52,147 bases of DNA, from the NCBI GenBank assembly GCA_944389615.1, contig CALXNA010000022.1, positions 1 to 52,147 of the forward strand. The letters are read 5' to 3'. Within the stretch, counting starts at the first letter, position 1. Each line of letters begins with the position of its first letter. The notes below the pieces were generated by a model. The model did not search any database, was not told where the DNA came from, and was given only the letters and a program-made list of their open reading frames with translations. This stretch comes from an uncultured Anaerobiospirillum sp. GTDB taxonomy: Bacteria; Pseudomonadota; Gammaproteobacteria; Enterobacterales; Succinivibrionaceae. Positions 25,149-32,671 of the stretch are shown here, piece by piece. The position numbers were made by a program, and so were the translations under genes.

Positions 25149-25410
25149 GAGAACAGTTCTTGTTACTGACGTGTAAACATCAGCTTGGCTCGATGTTTGA
25201 GTTGGAAACTACTGTCACCTCCTCGTAGGCCTGTGTCCGGCTTTATGAGGTGCTTGCCCTGTAGGGCGTATGCTGTTCCAACTTTCTCTACGCTAAGAGC
25301 GGTAGTTGAGTCAGCCAAATCGGGCAGAACGCGCAGGGATGCTGTCGGCTTGCCGAAAGCTTGGCCTTCGCGTCAGGCCGCTTGATTCTTGGTGGTGAGA
25401 ACAGTTTTTG
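25149..25410 (+). ncRNA. Folded, possibly pseudoknotted RNA leader upstream of acpP
   Basis: Pairings visible by eye: AAACATC/GATGTTT (25175-25181, 25192-25198); GTTGGAA/TTCCAAC (25201-25207, 25276-25282) enclosing CACCTC/GAGGTG (25216-25221, 25247-25252) and GCCCT/AGGGC; and AACTAC/GTAGTT (25207-25212, 25302-25307), which crosses the second helix as a pseudoknot or alternative fold. CTCT/AGAG and GGCC/GGCC hairpins follow. The whole is framed by direct repeats GAGAACAGTTCTTG (25149-25162) and GAGAACAGTTTTTG (25397-25410). I recognise no known RNA class. It may be a cis-regulator of acpP or an independent RNA. Confidence 0.4.
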
Positions 25411-25539
25411 CGGATTGAGGACGGACTGCATGCTGCAGCGCAGCCTGCGGTGTCGGCCTTGAGTCAAGATTTCTTTTCACCAACATTACGTTGGGTGACT
25501 AACTATAGGACAGATGTGCGTAGCACTCTGACGGGAAAT

Positions 25540-25779
25540 ATGAGCGATAACAACATTGAAGAGCGCGTAAAGAAGATTATTATCGACATGTTAGGTGTCA
25601 AGGAGGAGGATGTCGTCCCTGAGGCATCTTTCGTTAATGACCTCGGCGCTGATTCGTTAGACACTGTAGAGCTGTTAATGGCTTTAGAGGAAGAGTTCAA
25701 TACCGAGATCCCTGATGAGGAAGCCGAGCAGATCAACACCGTTCAGGCTGCTATTGACTACATCAAGGCTCACCAGTAG
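25540..25779 (+). CDS. acpP: Acyl carrier protein
   Basis: The 79-residue, strongly acidic protein carries fatty-acyl chains on a 4'-phosphopantetheine arm. The attachment site is Ser39 in [20 protein letters not shown], and the rest ([31 protein letters not shown]) is standard. The ATG at 25540 matches E. coli ACP; upstream in-frame codons are spurious. It has a weak GGGA ribosome-binding site, a long structured leader and its own strong terminator, so it is likely expressed as a separate, abundant message. Confidence 0.98.
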   Translation: MSDNNIEERVKKIIIDMLGVKEEDVVPEASFVNDLGADSLDTVELLMALEEEFNTEIPDEEAEQINTVQAAIDYIKAHQ

Positions 25780-26258
25780 TACTGAGCGTACTCAACTTGA
25801 GAGCTAGTCTCGGCCTTGCCTTGTAAGGTCGCTTACCAAGGTTAGGCCGCCATGGCACAGTGTAGCGCGCAAGTGGACACTGTGTCGTGTTACGGCGCGC
25901 CATAACCTTCCCCGAGCAAGCTTTCGCTTGCTTATTTTTTTTATAGCCCATCCCATTGGTCTGGTTCAGCGCGCGGCAGCGAGCAGCGCCGCTGCGGCGG
26001 CGTAGCGCAGCAAGCGCAGCCCCGCGGCCTGCGGCTTCGGCGTAGCGCAGCTTAGGCTCCGCAAAGTAGCGCGGCTTAAGCTGGGCGTACCGGCCTTAGC
26101 CTTCATCCTCGATCTCCCTTGCTTGTTGCCACTTTTTAGCGCCTGCGCCGGTGCTTTTGCGTGTGCGACGCGGCAAAATCGATTATGATGGAGAGTTAAG
26201 CCGAACCTTAACTTTCGTGGTTGGCCTAAACATTTCAACCTTTTTGGAGGCATAAACG
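25780..26258. other. acpP-fabF intergenic region
   Basis: After the acpP terminator the 479-base gap is GC-rich with short alanine-type inverted repeats near 25975-26060. A possible promoter for fabF is GATTAT (26174-26179) with TTGCGT 18 bases upstream. I see no gene. Confidence 0.45.
25915..25942 (+). terminator. Strong Rho-independent terminator after acpP
   Basis: AGCAAGC (25915-25921), loop TTTC, GCTTGCT (25926-25932), then TATTTTTTTT. Confidence 0.85.
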
Positions 26259-27506
26259 GTGCAAAAGCGCAGGGTAGTAGTGACCGGTCTTGGCATGCTA
26301 AGTCCAGTGGGCAATACCGCAGAAGAGTCTTGGAAGGCCTTACTTGCAGGTAAGAGCGGCATCTCCACCATTGAGCATTTCGACACCAGCGCCTTTTCAG
26401 TCAAAATCGCTGGCCTCGTTAAGAACTTCGATCATGAAGCCTTCGGCATCACCAAGAAGGATACCCGTAAGATGGATCCTTTCATCCAGTACGGTATCGC
26501 TGCCGGCTTGATGGCTTGTGATGACGCTAATCTCGAAGTCACCGCAGATAACGCCGATCGCATGGGCGTTATGGTCGGTTCGGGCATCGGTGGTTTAGGT
26601 CTGATCGAGCAGAACATCAACGGCTTAGCCCAGAAGGGCACCCGTGGTATCAGCCCATTCTTCGTGCCTTCGACCATCATCAACATGGTCTCGGGCCACT
26701 TGTCGATTTTAAAGGGCTTAAAAGGCCCGAACTTAGCCACGGTTACCGCCTGTGCCTCCGGCACCCATGCCATTGGCCTGTCGGCCCGTTTGATCGCCTA
26801 CGGTGATGCTGACGTCATGCTGTGCGGTGGCGCCGAGAAGGCCTCGACCCCCATGGGTATTGGTGGCTTCAGCGCCTTAAAGGCTCTGTCCACGCGCAAT
26901 GATGAGCCGGAGAAGGCCTCGCGTCCATGGGACGTCGACCGTGACGGCTTCGTCTTAGGCGACGGTGCCGGTGTCTTAGTGTTAGAAGAGTACGAGCACG
27001 CCAAGGCCCGTGGCGCCAAGATCTACGCCGAGTTAGTCGGCTTTGGCATGAGTGGCGACGCCTTCCACATGACCGCCACCCCAGAGGACGGCGACGGTGC
27101 CCGTCGCTCGATGCTCCACGCCATCAAAGACGCTGGGATTGAGCCAAGCGCCATCAACTACATCAATGCCCACGGCACCTCGACCCACGTCGGTGACCTC
27201 TCCGAGCTGCGCGCGGCCAAGGCCATCTTCGGCGAGGCCCCAGCGCACACCGTCATGAGCTCGACCAAGTCGATGACTGGCCACTTATTAGGCGCCGCCG
27301 GCGCCATCGAGGCCATCATCACGGTGCTTGCGGTACGCGATCAGATCTGCCCACCAACCATCAACCTTGAGCACCCAGATCCTGAGGTTGGTGCCTTCAA
27401 CTTAGTACCAAACGAAGCCCAGAAGCATGACATCGCCTATGCTATCTCCAACAGCTTCGGCTTTGGTGGTACCAACGGCTCCTTGATCTTCAAGCGCATG
27501 GACTAA
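26259..27506 (+). CDS. fabF: 3-oxoacyl-ACP synthase II FabF
   Basis: FabF elongates acyl-ACP with malonyl-ACP and, in E. coli, extends palmitoleate to cis-vaccenate. The 415 residues carry the triad Cys165 (TACASGTHA), His305 ([11 protein letters not shown]) and His342 ([13 protein letters not shown]), and end in [20 protein letters not shown] start is preceded by GGAGG at 9 bases. It closes the cluster, separated from acpP by a terminator, so it is probably transcribed on its own. No fabB, fabA or fabZ is present here. Confidence 0.97.
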   Translation: MQKRRVVVTGLGMLSPVGNTAEESWKALLAGKSGISTIEHFDTSAFSVKIAGLVKNFDHEAFGITKKDTRKMDPFIQYGIAAGLMACDDANLEVTADNADRMGVMVGSGIGGLGLIEQNINGLAQKGTRGISPFFVPSTIINMVSGHLSILKGLKGPNLATVTACASGTHAIGLSARLIAYGDADVMLCGGAEKASTPMGIGGFSALKALSTRNDEPEKASRPWDVDRDGFVLGDGAGVLVLEEYEHAKARGAKIYAELVGFGMSGDAFHMTATPEDGDGARRSMLHAIKDAGIEPSAINYINAHGTSTHVGDLSELRAAKAIFGEAPAHTVMSSTKSMTGHLLGAAGAIEAIITVLAVRDQICPPTINLEHPDPEVGAFNLVPNEAQKHDIAYAISNSFGFGGTNGSLIFKRMD

Positions 27507-27532
27507 GCATAAGCCCAAGTTTTGAGCCGTAA

Positions 27533-27568
27533 GTCAAAGGCCTGCCCCGCAAGGGGCAGGCCTTTGAC
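27533..27568. terminator. Perfect 16-bp hairpin between fabF and GntR gene
   Basis: GTCAAAGGCCTGCCCC pairs without mismatch with GGGGCAGGCCTTTGAC around a GCAA tetraloop. There is no T run. It sits between converging genes and is symmetric, so it can act on either strand. Confidence 0.6.
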
Positions 27569-27663
27569 GTCACTGGGCGCCGCCGCGGCAATGCCGACGG
27601 CCTGCCCGGCGCGGCCGCGGCCCAGCGGCCGGGCGCGCGCCCAAGGCGTCCGCTAGGAGCGCG

Positions 27664-28449
27664 CTATTGGTCGAGGCGGCTGCGCACCGTCAGCGGCGTG
27701 TGCTTGGCCTCAAGGCCCACTGCGCTTAAGGACTCGGGGGTAAACCAGTCGCTGTACTTGCGGATGATGTCCTTGTGGGTCTCCTTGATCTGACTTAAGT
27801 GGTCAGCGAGGGCGACGATGCACTCGTTCAAGTTGCCTTGCTTTAAGTGCTCGTAGATGGTCTTGTGCTCAGAGGTGATCTCTTCGGTATTGGAGACGGT
27901 ATCAAAGGAGAGGTAGCGAATGCGATCCATCTGGCCCTTGATCGATTGGATTGTATCCCAGGCCATCGGGGCCCCGGAGATGGCGCAGAGCTTCTCGTGG
28001 AAGAGGTCGTCAAGACGCAGGTAGTTGGACTTGAGGTCTTCGTCGTGCTTGCAGCGGTCTTGCTGCTCGAGTACCTTCTCGATTTGGTTAAAGCAGGTGC
28101 GCTTTTGCTTGGCATCGAGCTTGGTGACGTTGAGGACGCACTCCTTTTCGATGGCGGTGCGCACGAACACCGTTTGTACCAGCTCGCTGATGGAGATGAG
28201 CTCCACGATCGAACCGCGCTGCGGCAAGATGGAGAGCAGGCCCTCGTAGCTTAAGCGCATCAGGGCTTCGCGCACCGGTTGGCGCGAGACGTGGAAGTGA
28301 TCGGAGAGCGAGTTCTCAGAGAGCAGAGTGCCCGGTTTGATCTTAGCTTCGGTGATCTGCTTGCGCAAAAAGTCGTGGATCTGCGGGCTGATGACCTTCT
28401 TGGGCGACAGGCGCAGCTTAGGCAGAGAAATGGTGCATGCAATCGACAT
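27664..28449 (-). CDS. GntR-family regulator with FCD ligand domain
   Basis: The 261-residue protein has an N-terminal winged helix (ISPQIHDFLRKQI; then LSDHFHVSRQPVREAL and the wing LPQRGSIV) and a C-terminal all-helical FCD domain whose metal/ligand positions are visible as LRLDDLFHEKLC, with later His in TSEHKTIYEHL and ALADHL. FCD regulators respond to small organic acids, including uronates (UxuR, ExuR) and lactate. The DNA site ACTAG-N4-CTAGT upstream of this gene recurs with one change upstream of the TRAP-uxaC genes, so control of hexuronate use is a reasonable inference. GCGAGG precedes the ATG at 28449, chosen over an upstream in-frame start. Confidence 0.9.
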   Translation of the reverse strand: MSIACTISLPKLRLSPKKVISPQIHDFLRKQITEAKIKPGTLLSENSLSDHFHVSRQPVREALMRLSYEGLLSILPQRGSIVELISISELVQTVFVRTAIEKECVLNVTKLDAKQKRTCFNQIEKVLEQQDRCKHDEDLKSNYLRLDDLFHEKLCAISGAPMAWDTIQSIKGQMDRIRYLSFDTVSNTEEITSEHKTIYEHLKQGNLNECIVALADHLSQIKETHKDIIRKYSDWFTPESLSAVGLEAKHTPLTVRSRLDQ

Positions 28450-28502
28450 AAATGGCCTCGCTATGCTAACGCGCGGGCAGGGCAAGGGTACCTCTATGAT
28501 GT

Positions 28503-28516
28503 ACTAGTCGGCTAGT
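28503..28516. promoter_or_regulatory. ACTAG-N4-CTAGT inverted repeat upstream of GntR gene
   Basis: ACTAGTCGGCTAGT has perfect five-base arms. It lies 54 bases before the GntR start and downstream of the extended -10, a classic place for autorepression. Confidence 0.45.
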
Positions 28517-28603
28517 TACCAGTGTCAGTGGACAGAACGCGCTTTTATATCGGATGTATGCGTGGCATCAAGGTACATGCACTGCCATGGATCTATGGCG
28601 CTC

Positions 28604-28612
28604 AGTATAGCA
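28604..28612 (-). promoter_or_regulatory. Extended -10 promoter for GntR gene
   Basis: On the minus strand TGCTATACT gives a TGn-extended -10 (TATACT) about 155 bases before the GntR start. No clear -35. Confidence 0.4.
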
Positions 28613-28775
28613 AAGTGCTCACGCTCTGGCCCCACGATTGTTGCGACCTTTGTCCCATAATGCACATAAGTTCGTGGCCACCTTGTAAGCGCCGACTTGG
28701 ATCAGCGGCTACCTGCGCGCAGAGGATCTCTCCGCATGAAAGCCTAGTATGCTAGTTTGCAGTGGTTACAGCGCC

Positions 28776-28805
28776 CAAAAAAGAGGCCGACTTACAAGTC
28801 GGCCT
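28776..28805 (-). terminator. Rho-independent terminator of asnS
   Basis: On the minus strand AGGCCGACTT/AAGTCGGCCT forms a perfect 10-base-pair stem (28805-28784) with a 2-base gap as written, followed by CTTTTTT. Confidence 0.85.
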
Positions 28806-28851
28806 GTGGCCCCCTCAGGACTGCCTGCGCGCAGCTTATCGCGGCGCAGTA

Positions 28852-30252
28852 TTAGAACTCGGCGTTCTTAGGGGTGCGCGGGAATGGGATTACGTCGCGG
28901 ACGTTGCCCACACCGGTGATGTAGACGATGAGGCGCTCAAAGCCTAAGCCGAAGCCCGAGTGTGGTACCGAGCCGTAGCGGCGTAAGTCGCGGTACCAGT
29001 AATAGGCGTCTTGGCTTAAGCCTAACTCGGCCATACGCTGGTCTAAGCGCTCAAGGCGCTCCTCACGCTGCGAGCCGCCGATGATTTCGCCGATGCCCGG
29101 GGCCAAGACGTCCATGGCGGCGACCGTCTTGCCATCGTCGTTTTGGCGCATGTAGAAGGCCTTGATGTCCTTAGGGTAGTTCTTGACGACCACTGGGGAC
29201 TTAAAGTGCTCTTCGGCAAGGTAGCGCTCGTGCTCAGACTGCAGGTCGATACCCCACTCGACTGGGTACTCAAACTTCTTGCCGCAATTCTTTAAGATCT
29301 CGATGGCATCGGTGTAGTCGACTTGGGCGAAGTCGGCCTTGATGAAGTTCTCAAGGCGGGTGATAGCGTCCTTATCGACGCGCTCGGCGATAAAGGCCAT
29401 ATCGTCAGCGCGCTCGGTTAAGATGCGCTTGAAGACGTACTTGAGCATATCCTCGGCGACCTTGGCGCAGCCATCTAAGTCGACGAAGGCCATCTCCGGC
29501 TCTAACATCCAGAACTCCGACAAGTGGCGCGTGGTGTTGGAGTTCTCAGCGCGGAAGGTTGGGCCGAAGGTGTAGACCTTGGAGAAGGCGCAGGCATAGG
29601 TCTCGACGTTGAGCTGGCCGGAGACGGTGAGGTAGGCATGCTTGCCAAAGAAGTCTTGGCTGTAGTCGACCTTACCCTGATCGTTCTTAGGCAGGTTGTC
29701 TAAGTCGAAGTTGGTGACGGTGAACATCTCACCGGCGCCTTCGCAGTCAGAGGCCGTGATGAGCGGCGTGGAGACCCACATGAAGCCGCGCTCCTGGAAA
29801 AAGGAGTGCAGGGCGTAAGCTAAGCTGTTGCGGATACGCATGACCGCGCCGATCAAGTTGGTGCGGGGACGTAAGTGGGCGTACTCGCGCAGGTACTCAA
29901 CGCTGTGGCGCTTGGCCGACATCGGGAAGGTATCAGGATCTTCGACGAAGCCTAAGACTTGAACCTTGGTGGCCTGCAGCTCGACATCTTGGCCCTTGCC
30001 TTGGGAGGCGACTAAGGTACCTTCGACCATAACCGAGCACGAGGTCGTGAGCTTTAAGATCTCGCTGTCGTAGTTGTCTAAGGTAGCTGGAGCTACAACC
30101 TGAAGATTATTGAAGCAGGAGCCATCATTGACCGCTAAGAACGAAAAGCCCGCCTTAGAATCGCGGCGCGTACGGATCCAGCCGCCGACGGTGATAGTGT
30201 CACCGACGGCACATTGATGGTTTAAAACATCTTTAATCGAAACCAGAGACAT
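28852..30252 (-). CDS. asnS: Asparaginyl-tRNA synthetase
   Basis: AsnRS charges tRNA-Asn with asparagine. The 466-residue class II enzyme has an N-terminal OB-fold ([20 protein letters not shown]), motif 2 around [20 protein letters not shown] and motif 3 in [15 protein letters not shown], and ends in [12 protein letters not shown]. That ending and the [11 protein letters not shown] form are typical of AsnRS rather than AspRS. AAGGAG lies 5 bases before the ATG. It has its own promoter and terminator. Confidence 0.98.
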   Translation of the reverse strand: MSLVSIKDVLNHQCAVGDTITVGGWIRTRRDSKAGFSFLAVNDGSCFNNLQVVAPATLDNYDSEILKLTTSCSVMVEGTLVASQGKGQDVELQATKVQVLGFVEDPDTFPMSAKRHSVEYLREYAHLRPRTNLIGAVMRIRNSLAYALHSFFQERGFMWVSTPLITASDCEGAGEMFTVTNFDLDNLPKNDQGKVDYSQDFFGKHAYLTVSGQLNVETYACAFSKVYTFGPTFRAENSNTTRHLSEFWMLEPEMAFVDLDGCAKVAEDMLKYVFKRILTERADDMAFIAERVDKDAITRLENFIKADFAQVDYTDAIEILKNCGKKFEYPVEWGIDLQSEHERYLAEEHFKSPVVVKNYPKDIKAFYMRQNDDGKTVAAMDVLAPGIGEIIGGSQREERLERLDQRMAELGLSQDAYYWYRDLRRYGSVPHSGFGLGFERLIVYITGVGNVRDVIPFPRTPKNAEF

Positions 30253-30343
30253 GATTGCTCCTTGAAATAAGGGAAAAGACCAGCGGCGCTTAGCCTACGG
30301 TCTTGGTACAGGCCTCCCTGCGATGCAAGAGACTAAACTTGCC

Positions 30344-30372
30344 ATAGTAAGCTAGGCCTTGCTTGGATGCAA
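30344..30372 (-). promoter_or_regulatory. asnS: Sigma70 promoter of asnS
   Basis: On the minus strand TTGCAT (30372-30367), 17 bases, TACTAT (30349-30344), about 90 bases before the asnS start. Confidence 0.6.
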
Positions 30373-30467
30373 GCCTTACGCGTGCCGCAGCGCCGCTGCC
30401 GCTTGCGCTCGCGCTCCCGCGCCTAGCTGCGCGCCTGAGGCGCTCTGCGCCGCGCGGGAGGCCGCCC

Positions 30468-30499
30468 CAAAGCAAAAGTCGCAGCTCAAGGCTGCGACT
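30468..30499 (-). terminator. Terminator after the 30522-31241 gene
   Basis: On the minus strand AGTCGCAGC/GCTGCGACT (30499-30477, 5-base loop) is followed by TTTGCTTT. Confidence 0.7.
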
Positions 30500-30521
30500 C
30501 TCAGCAAGTGTCCGCGGTGCT

Positions 30522-31241
30522 TTACTTCTTGTGCTCGGCCTGCGCCAACGCCTCCATGATGGCGGCATCGCGCTGCTCGTCGCGCGGCGCGACCTCAGGC
30601 GTAGCTTCGTTGGCTTCGGCTGCATCAGCCTCCAATGCCTCAGCCTGCTTTTGCTCTTCGGCGGCGCGCGTGGCGGCTTTAGCGCGGGCGGTGGCAGCGT
30701 CGTCAGCACCGATATCCTTAGGCGGGGCGCTCTTTAAGTGGGCGCTGGCCTCAATTAGGTGGCCGTGGAGGCACTTGACCGTGAACATGCCGCGCGGGCG
30801 TGGGCCGTCAAGGCCGACCACTAAGGCCGGGAGCTTGCTTTGCTCTTGCTCGCTCAAGAAGTCCTTAAGCTCTTGAGCCACGGTCTCGCCCACTAAGCGC
30901 GATTCAATAACAATGGTGTCACCGTTTGGCAGGTCGCAGTTGCCCTTGACCACGGTGATGCCGCGCACGGGCTCAATCGAGGTGACCTCGGCTTCGGCAT
31001 ACTGGCCGTGGGCCATCAGGCTCTTGACGCGCTTGCAGATGATAAAGGACTTTAAGGCCATGATGGCAAAGAGCAAGGCCATAAAGAGGTGCAGATACGG
31101 CTCACGGCCTTCTTGGTAGACGTAGTACGCAAGGCACAGCGCAATGAGAGTGATGATGGTATAGATGATGCCGAAGATCAGCTGGGCGGTACCGACACGC
31201 GGTTCAAAGGATTGATTAGGGCCAAACATACGAAAACTCAT
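30522..31241 (-). CDS. Two-helix membrane protein of unknown function
   Basis: The 239-residue product has two close membrane segments (about 20-43, FGIIYTIITLIALCLAYYVY, and 51-68, FMALLFAIMALKSFIICK), then a beta-rich domain of about 100 residues (AEAEVTSIEPVRGITVVKG; GDTIVIESRLVGETVA; ALVVGLDGPRPRGMFTVK) and a 65-residue Ala/Glu/Lys-rich tail. The central domain resembles NfeD/DUF3592-like membrane-tethered beta domains in outline, but I cannot name a family. The start is uncertain: ATG 31241 or ATG 31229, neither with a good ribosome-binding site. It follows the lipoprotein gene on the same strand, separated by tandem hairpins. Confidence 0.8.
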   Translation of the reverse strand: MSFRMFGPNQSFEPRVGTAQLIFGIIYTIITLIALCLAYYVYQEGREPYLHLFMALLFAIMALKSFIICKRVKSLMAHGQYAEAEVTSIEPVRGITVVKGNCDLPNGDTIVIESRLVGETVAQELKDFLSEQEQSKLPALVVGLDGPRPRGMFTVKCLHGHLIEASAHLKSAPPKDIGADDAATARAKAATRAAEEQKQAEALEADAAEANEATPEVAPRDEQRDAAIMEALAQAEHKK

Positions 31242-31300
31242 GACAAAGTGGGGCGATGGCGTCCAGCGCAAGGCGCGCTGGGGCGCGCAGATCGGGGCGG

Positions 31301-31354
31301 GCGCTGAGCCGGACGAGCTGTCCGACGCAGGCGCTGAGCCGGACGAGCTGTCCG
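31301..31354. repeat. Two tandem 30-bp hairpin repeats
   Basis: A 24-base sequence occurs at 31301-31324 and 31331-31354. Each copy holds CCGGACGAGCTGTCCG, which folds as CGGAC/GTCCG. They lie just after the lipoprotein stop and may stabilise or end its message. Confidence 0.6.
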
Positions 31355-31364
31355 GCAGGGGCGG

Positions 31365-31859
31365 CTACTTGGTGACGCGCACCAAGCCGCTGTAGCTGGC
31401 GCTTGGGTTGAAGCCCTTGTTCTTAGGATCGTCGCTGAAGACTAAGGTCAGCGCGCAGGAGCCTTGCAGCATGATAAGCGAGCTGTTAGCTAAGGAGTCG
31501 AAGGTCGCAGTGCCGGAGGCATTGACTGGAACCTTAAGCTCAAAGCGCTGTGGGCCTTGGTTGGAGACCATGGTGCCGGTGGCATCTTCGCTCACGATGG
31601 CCACCAGCGTGTCGCGGATAAAGACGCTGGCGCGTACCTTAAGCAGCGGCAGGTCGCTCAGCGAGCGATGCTCGACGCTGTAGGTCACCACAAAGTAAGG
31701 CTTATCTTGGTGGTTGACGAGGCTTAAGCTTTCCACCTTCAGCGTAGGGGCGACCGCGCCTTCGGGCAGGGCGGTGGTGGAGGTGCAGCCGCTTAACAGA
31801 GCGACGCTCAGGCACAGCAGGGCTATCAGGTACTTAAAGGGATGTAACAGCGTGCGCAT
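31365..31859 (-). CDS. Lipoprotein of unknown function
   Basis: The 164-residue product starts MRTLLHPFKYLIALLCLSVA and has lipobox LLSGC followed by TS, so it should be exported and lipid-modified; Ser at +2 suggests outer-membrane sorting. The mature part looks like a beta-sandwich (SLSLVNHQDKPYFVVTYSVE, LLKVRASVFIRDTLVAIV, RFELKVPVNASGTATFDSL, CALTLVFSDD), in general appearance like YcfL-type lipoproteins, but I cannot confirm the family. An upstream in-frame ATG at 31901 would hide the signal. The ribosome-binding site is weak. Confidence 0.82.
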   Translation of the reverse strand: MRTLLHPFKYLIALLCLSVALLSGCTSTTALPEGAVAPTLKVESLSLVNHQDKPYFVVTYSVEHRSLSDLPLLKVRASVFIRDTLVAIVSEDATGTMVSNQGPQRFELKVPVNASGTATFDSLANSSLIMLQGSCALTLVFSDDPKNKGFNPSASYSGLVRVTK

Positions 31860-31974
31860 AGAACCAGCAATGAGATGATGAAAACGAGCGCACCTACGCA
31901 AACTAGGCCACAGCGGCGGCCGTGTTTACCTCGGGGCAATGTGGCGCTCATTTTACCATCGAAACTCTTAGGCC

Positions 31975-32600
31975 GAGCTTATGCGCCTCCGCTGCGCTCC
32001 GCGCCTCCGCAACGTGGTCTAAGAGGGCGCCGCGGGGTGGCATAAACCATGTGGTGTAGCCCAAACGGCCCTCTGCTCCATAGAGACCCACGCAGCTGCC
32101 CGCAGCGTGAAGCGGCTAGCGGCGAGCGTAGCCGCTGCCAGAGTGGCCCAATAGGGCGCCATGGGGCTGCCTGATCGTGGCTTTTAGGCGTGCGCAATGG
32201 CCCAGCCGTGGCTAGGGTGGGTGGGAGGGCAGCCGCAGTTGGGGCTGACGTCACCTGAAGGCGGCCCTAAAGACGAAGGTCTGCCATGGGCTGCTGAGGC
32301 CAATAGACGTTGGGGCCAGCCGCAGTTGGGGCTGACGTCACCTGAAGGCGGCCCTAAAGACGAAGGTCTGCCATGGGCTGCTGAGACCAATAGACGTTGG
32401 GGCCAGCCGCAGTTGGGGCTGATGCTACCTGAAGGCGGCCCTAACGACGAAGGTCTGCCATGGGCTGCTGAGGCCAACAGACGTTGGGGCCAGCCGCAGT
32501 TGGGGCTGATGCTACCTGAAGGCGGCCCTAATGACGAAGGTCTGCCTTGGACTCAAGCAGACCTTCGGGGGCAGCCGTGGGCTGCGGGCACCAACTCGGT
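31975..32600 (+). repeat. Dispersed intergenic repeat, copy 5, with amplified tail
   Basis: CTCCATAGAGACC (from 32083), the GCGGCTA...TAGCCGC core, GTGGCCCAATAGGG and the GCCGCAGTTGGGGCTGA module are present. The last module has been amplified into the 87-bp tandem array that follows. Confidence 0.75.
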
Positions 32601-32607
32601 GCGCTGA
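32197..32607 (+). CDS. Doubtful repeat ORF of 29-residue units
   Basis: The frame encodes 136 residues, mostly four units of about 29 residues on the pattern GQPQLGLxxPEGGPxDEGLPW-AAEANRRW. The DNA period of 87 bases is a multiple of three, so the array remains open. Against a real gene: no ribosome-binding site, no signal peptide, no known family, and the same module occurs elsewhere as non-coding repeat. Substitutions between units are mixed (Lys/Asn, Thr-Ser/Met-Leu, but also silent AAT/AAC), giving no clear sign of protein selection. Confidence 0.2.
   Translation: MAQPWLGWVGGQPQLGLTSPEGGPKDEGLPWAAEANRRWGQPQLGLTSPEGGPKDEGLPWAAETNRRWGQPQLGLMLPEGGPNDEGLPWAAEANRRWGQPQLGLMLPEGGPNDEGLPWTQADLRGQPWAAGTNSVR
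32231..32570 (+). repeat. 87-bp tandem array, about 4 units
   Basis: AGCCGCAGTTGGGGCTGA starts at 32231, 32318, 32405 and 32492, each exactly 87 bases apart. Units 1-2 share ACGTCACC and units 3-4 share ATGCTACC after this module, showing stepwise duplication. Confidence 0.9.
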
Positions 32608-32671
32608 GCGCATGAAGGCTGGCCCTTGCGAGCCAGCCTTGCGGGGAGTTTGTGTTTGTAGTGCTGGGCTT

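Larger units (their letters stand above)
24958..25539. other. Long fabG-acpP intergenic region
   Basis: It is 582 bases, unusually long for this usually compact junction. It begins with GC-rich hairpins such as GGCCACT/AGTGGCC (24960-24980), then a perfect TATAAT at 25138-25143, then the structured element 25149-25410 described separately. No protein gene is supported. Confidence 0.5.
28450..28851. other. Promoter region of GntR gene, after asnS terminator
   Basis: This 402-base region holds the asnS terminator, the GntR promoter and an operator-like repeat, all listed separately. No gene is seen. Confidence 0.5.
31860..32671. other. Repeat-containing intergenic region before yeiH 3' end
   Basis: The region carries a full copy of the dispersed repeat and an 87-bp tandem array. 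AAGGCTGGC/GCCAGCCTT (32615-32640) forms a hairpin near the yeiH end. An open frame through the array is discussed as a separate entry. Confidence 0.6.

Noticed and set aside
32231..32570. CRISPR array
   Set aside because: Units are contiguous 87-bp repeats without unique spacers, and no cas genes are present.
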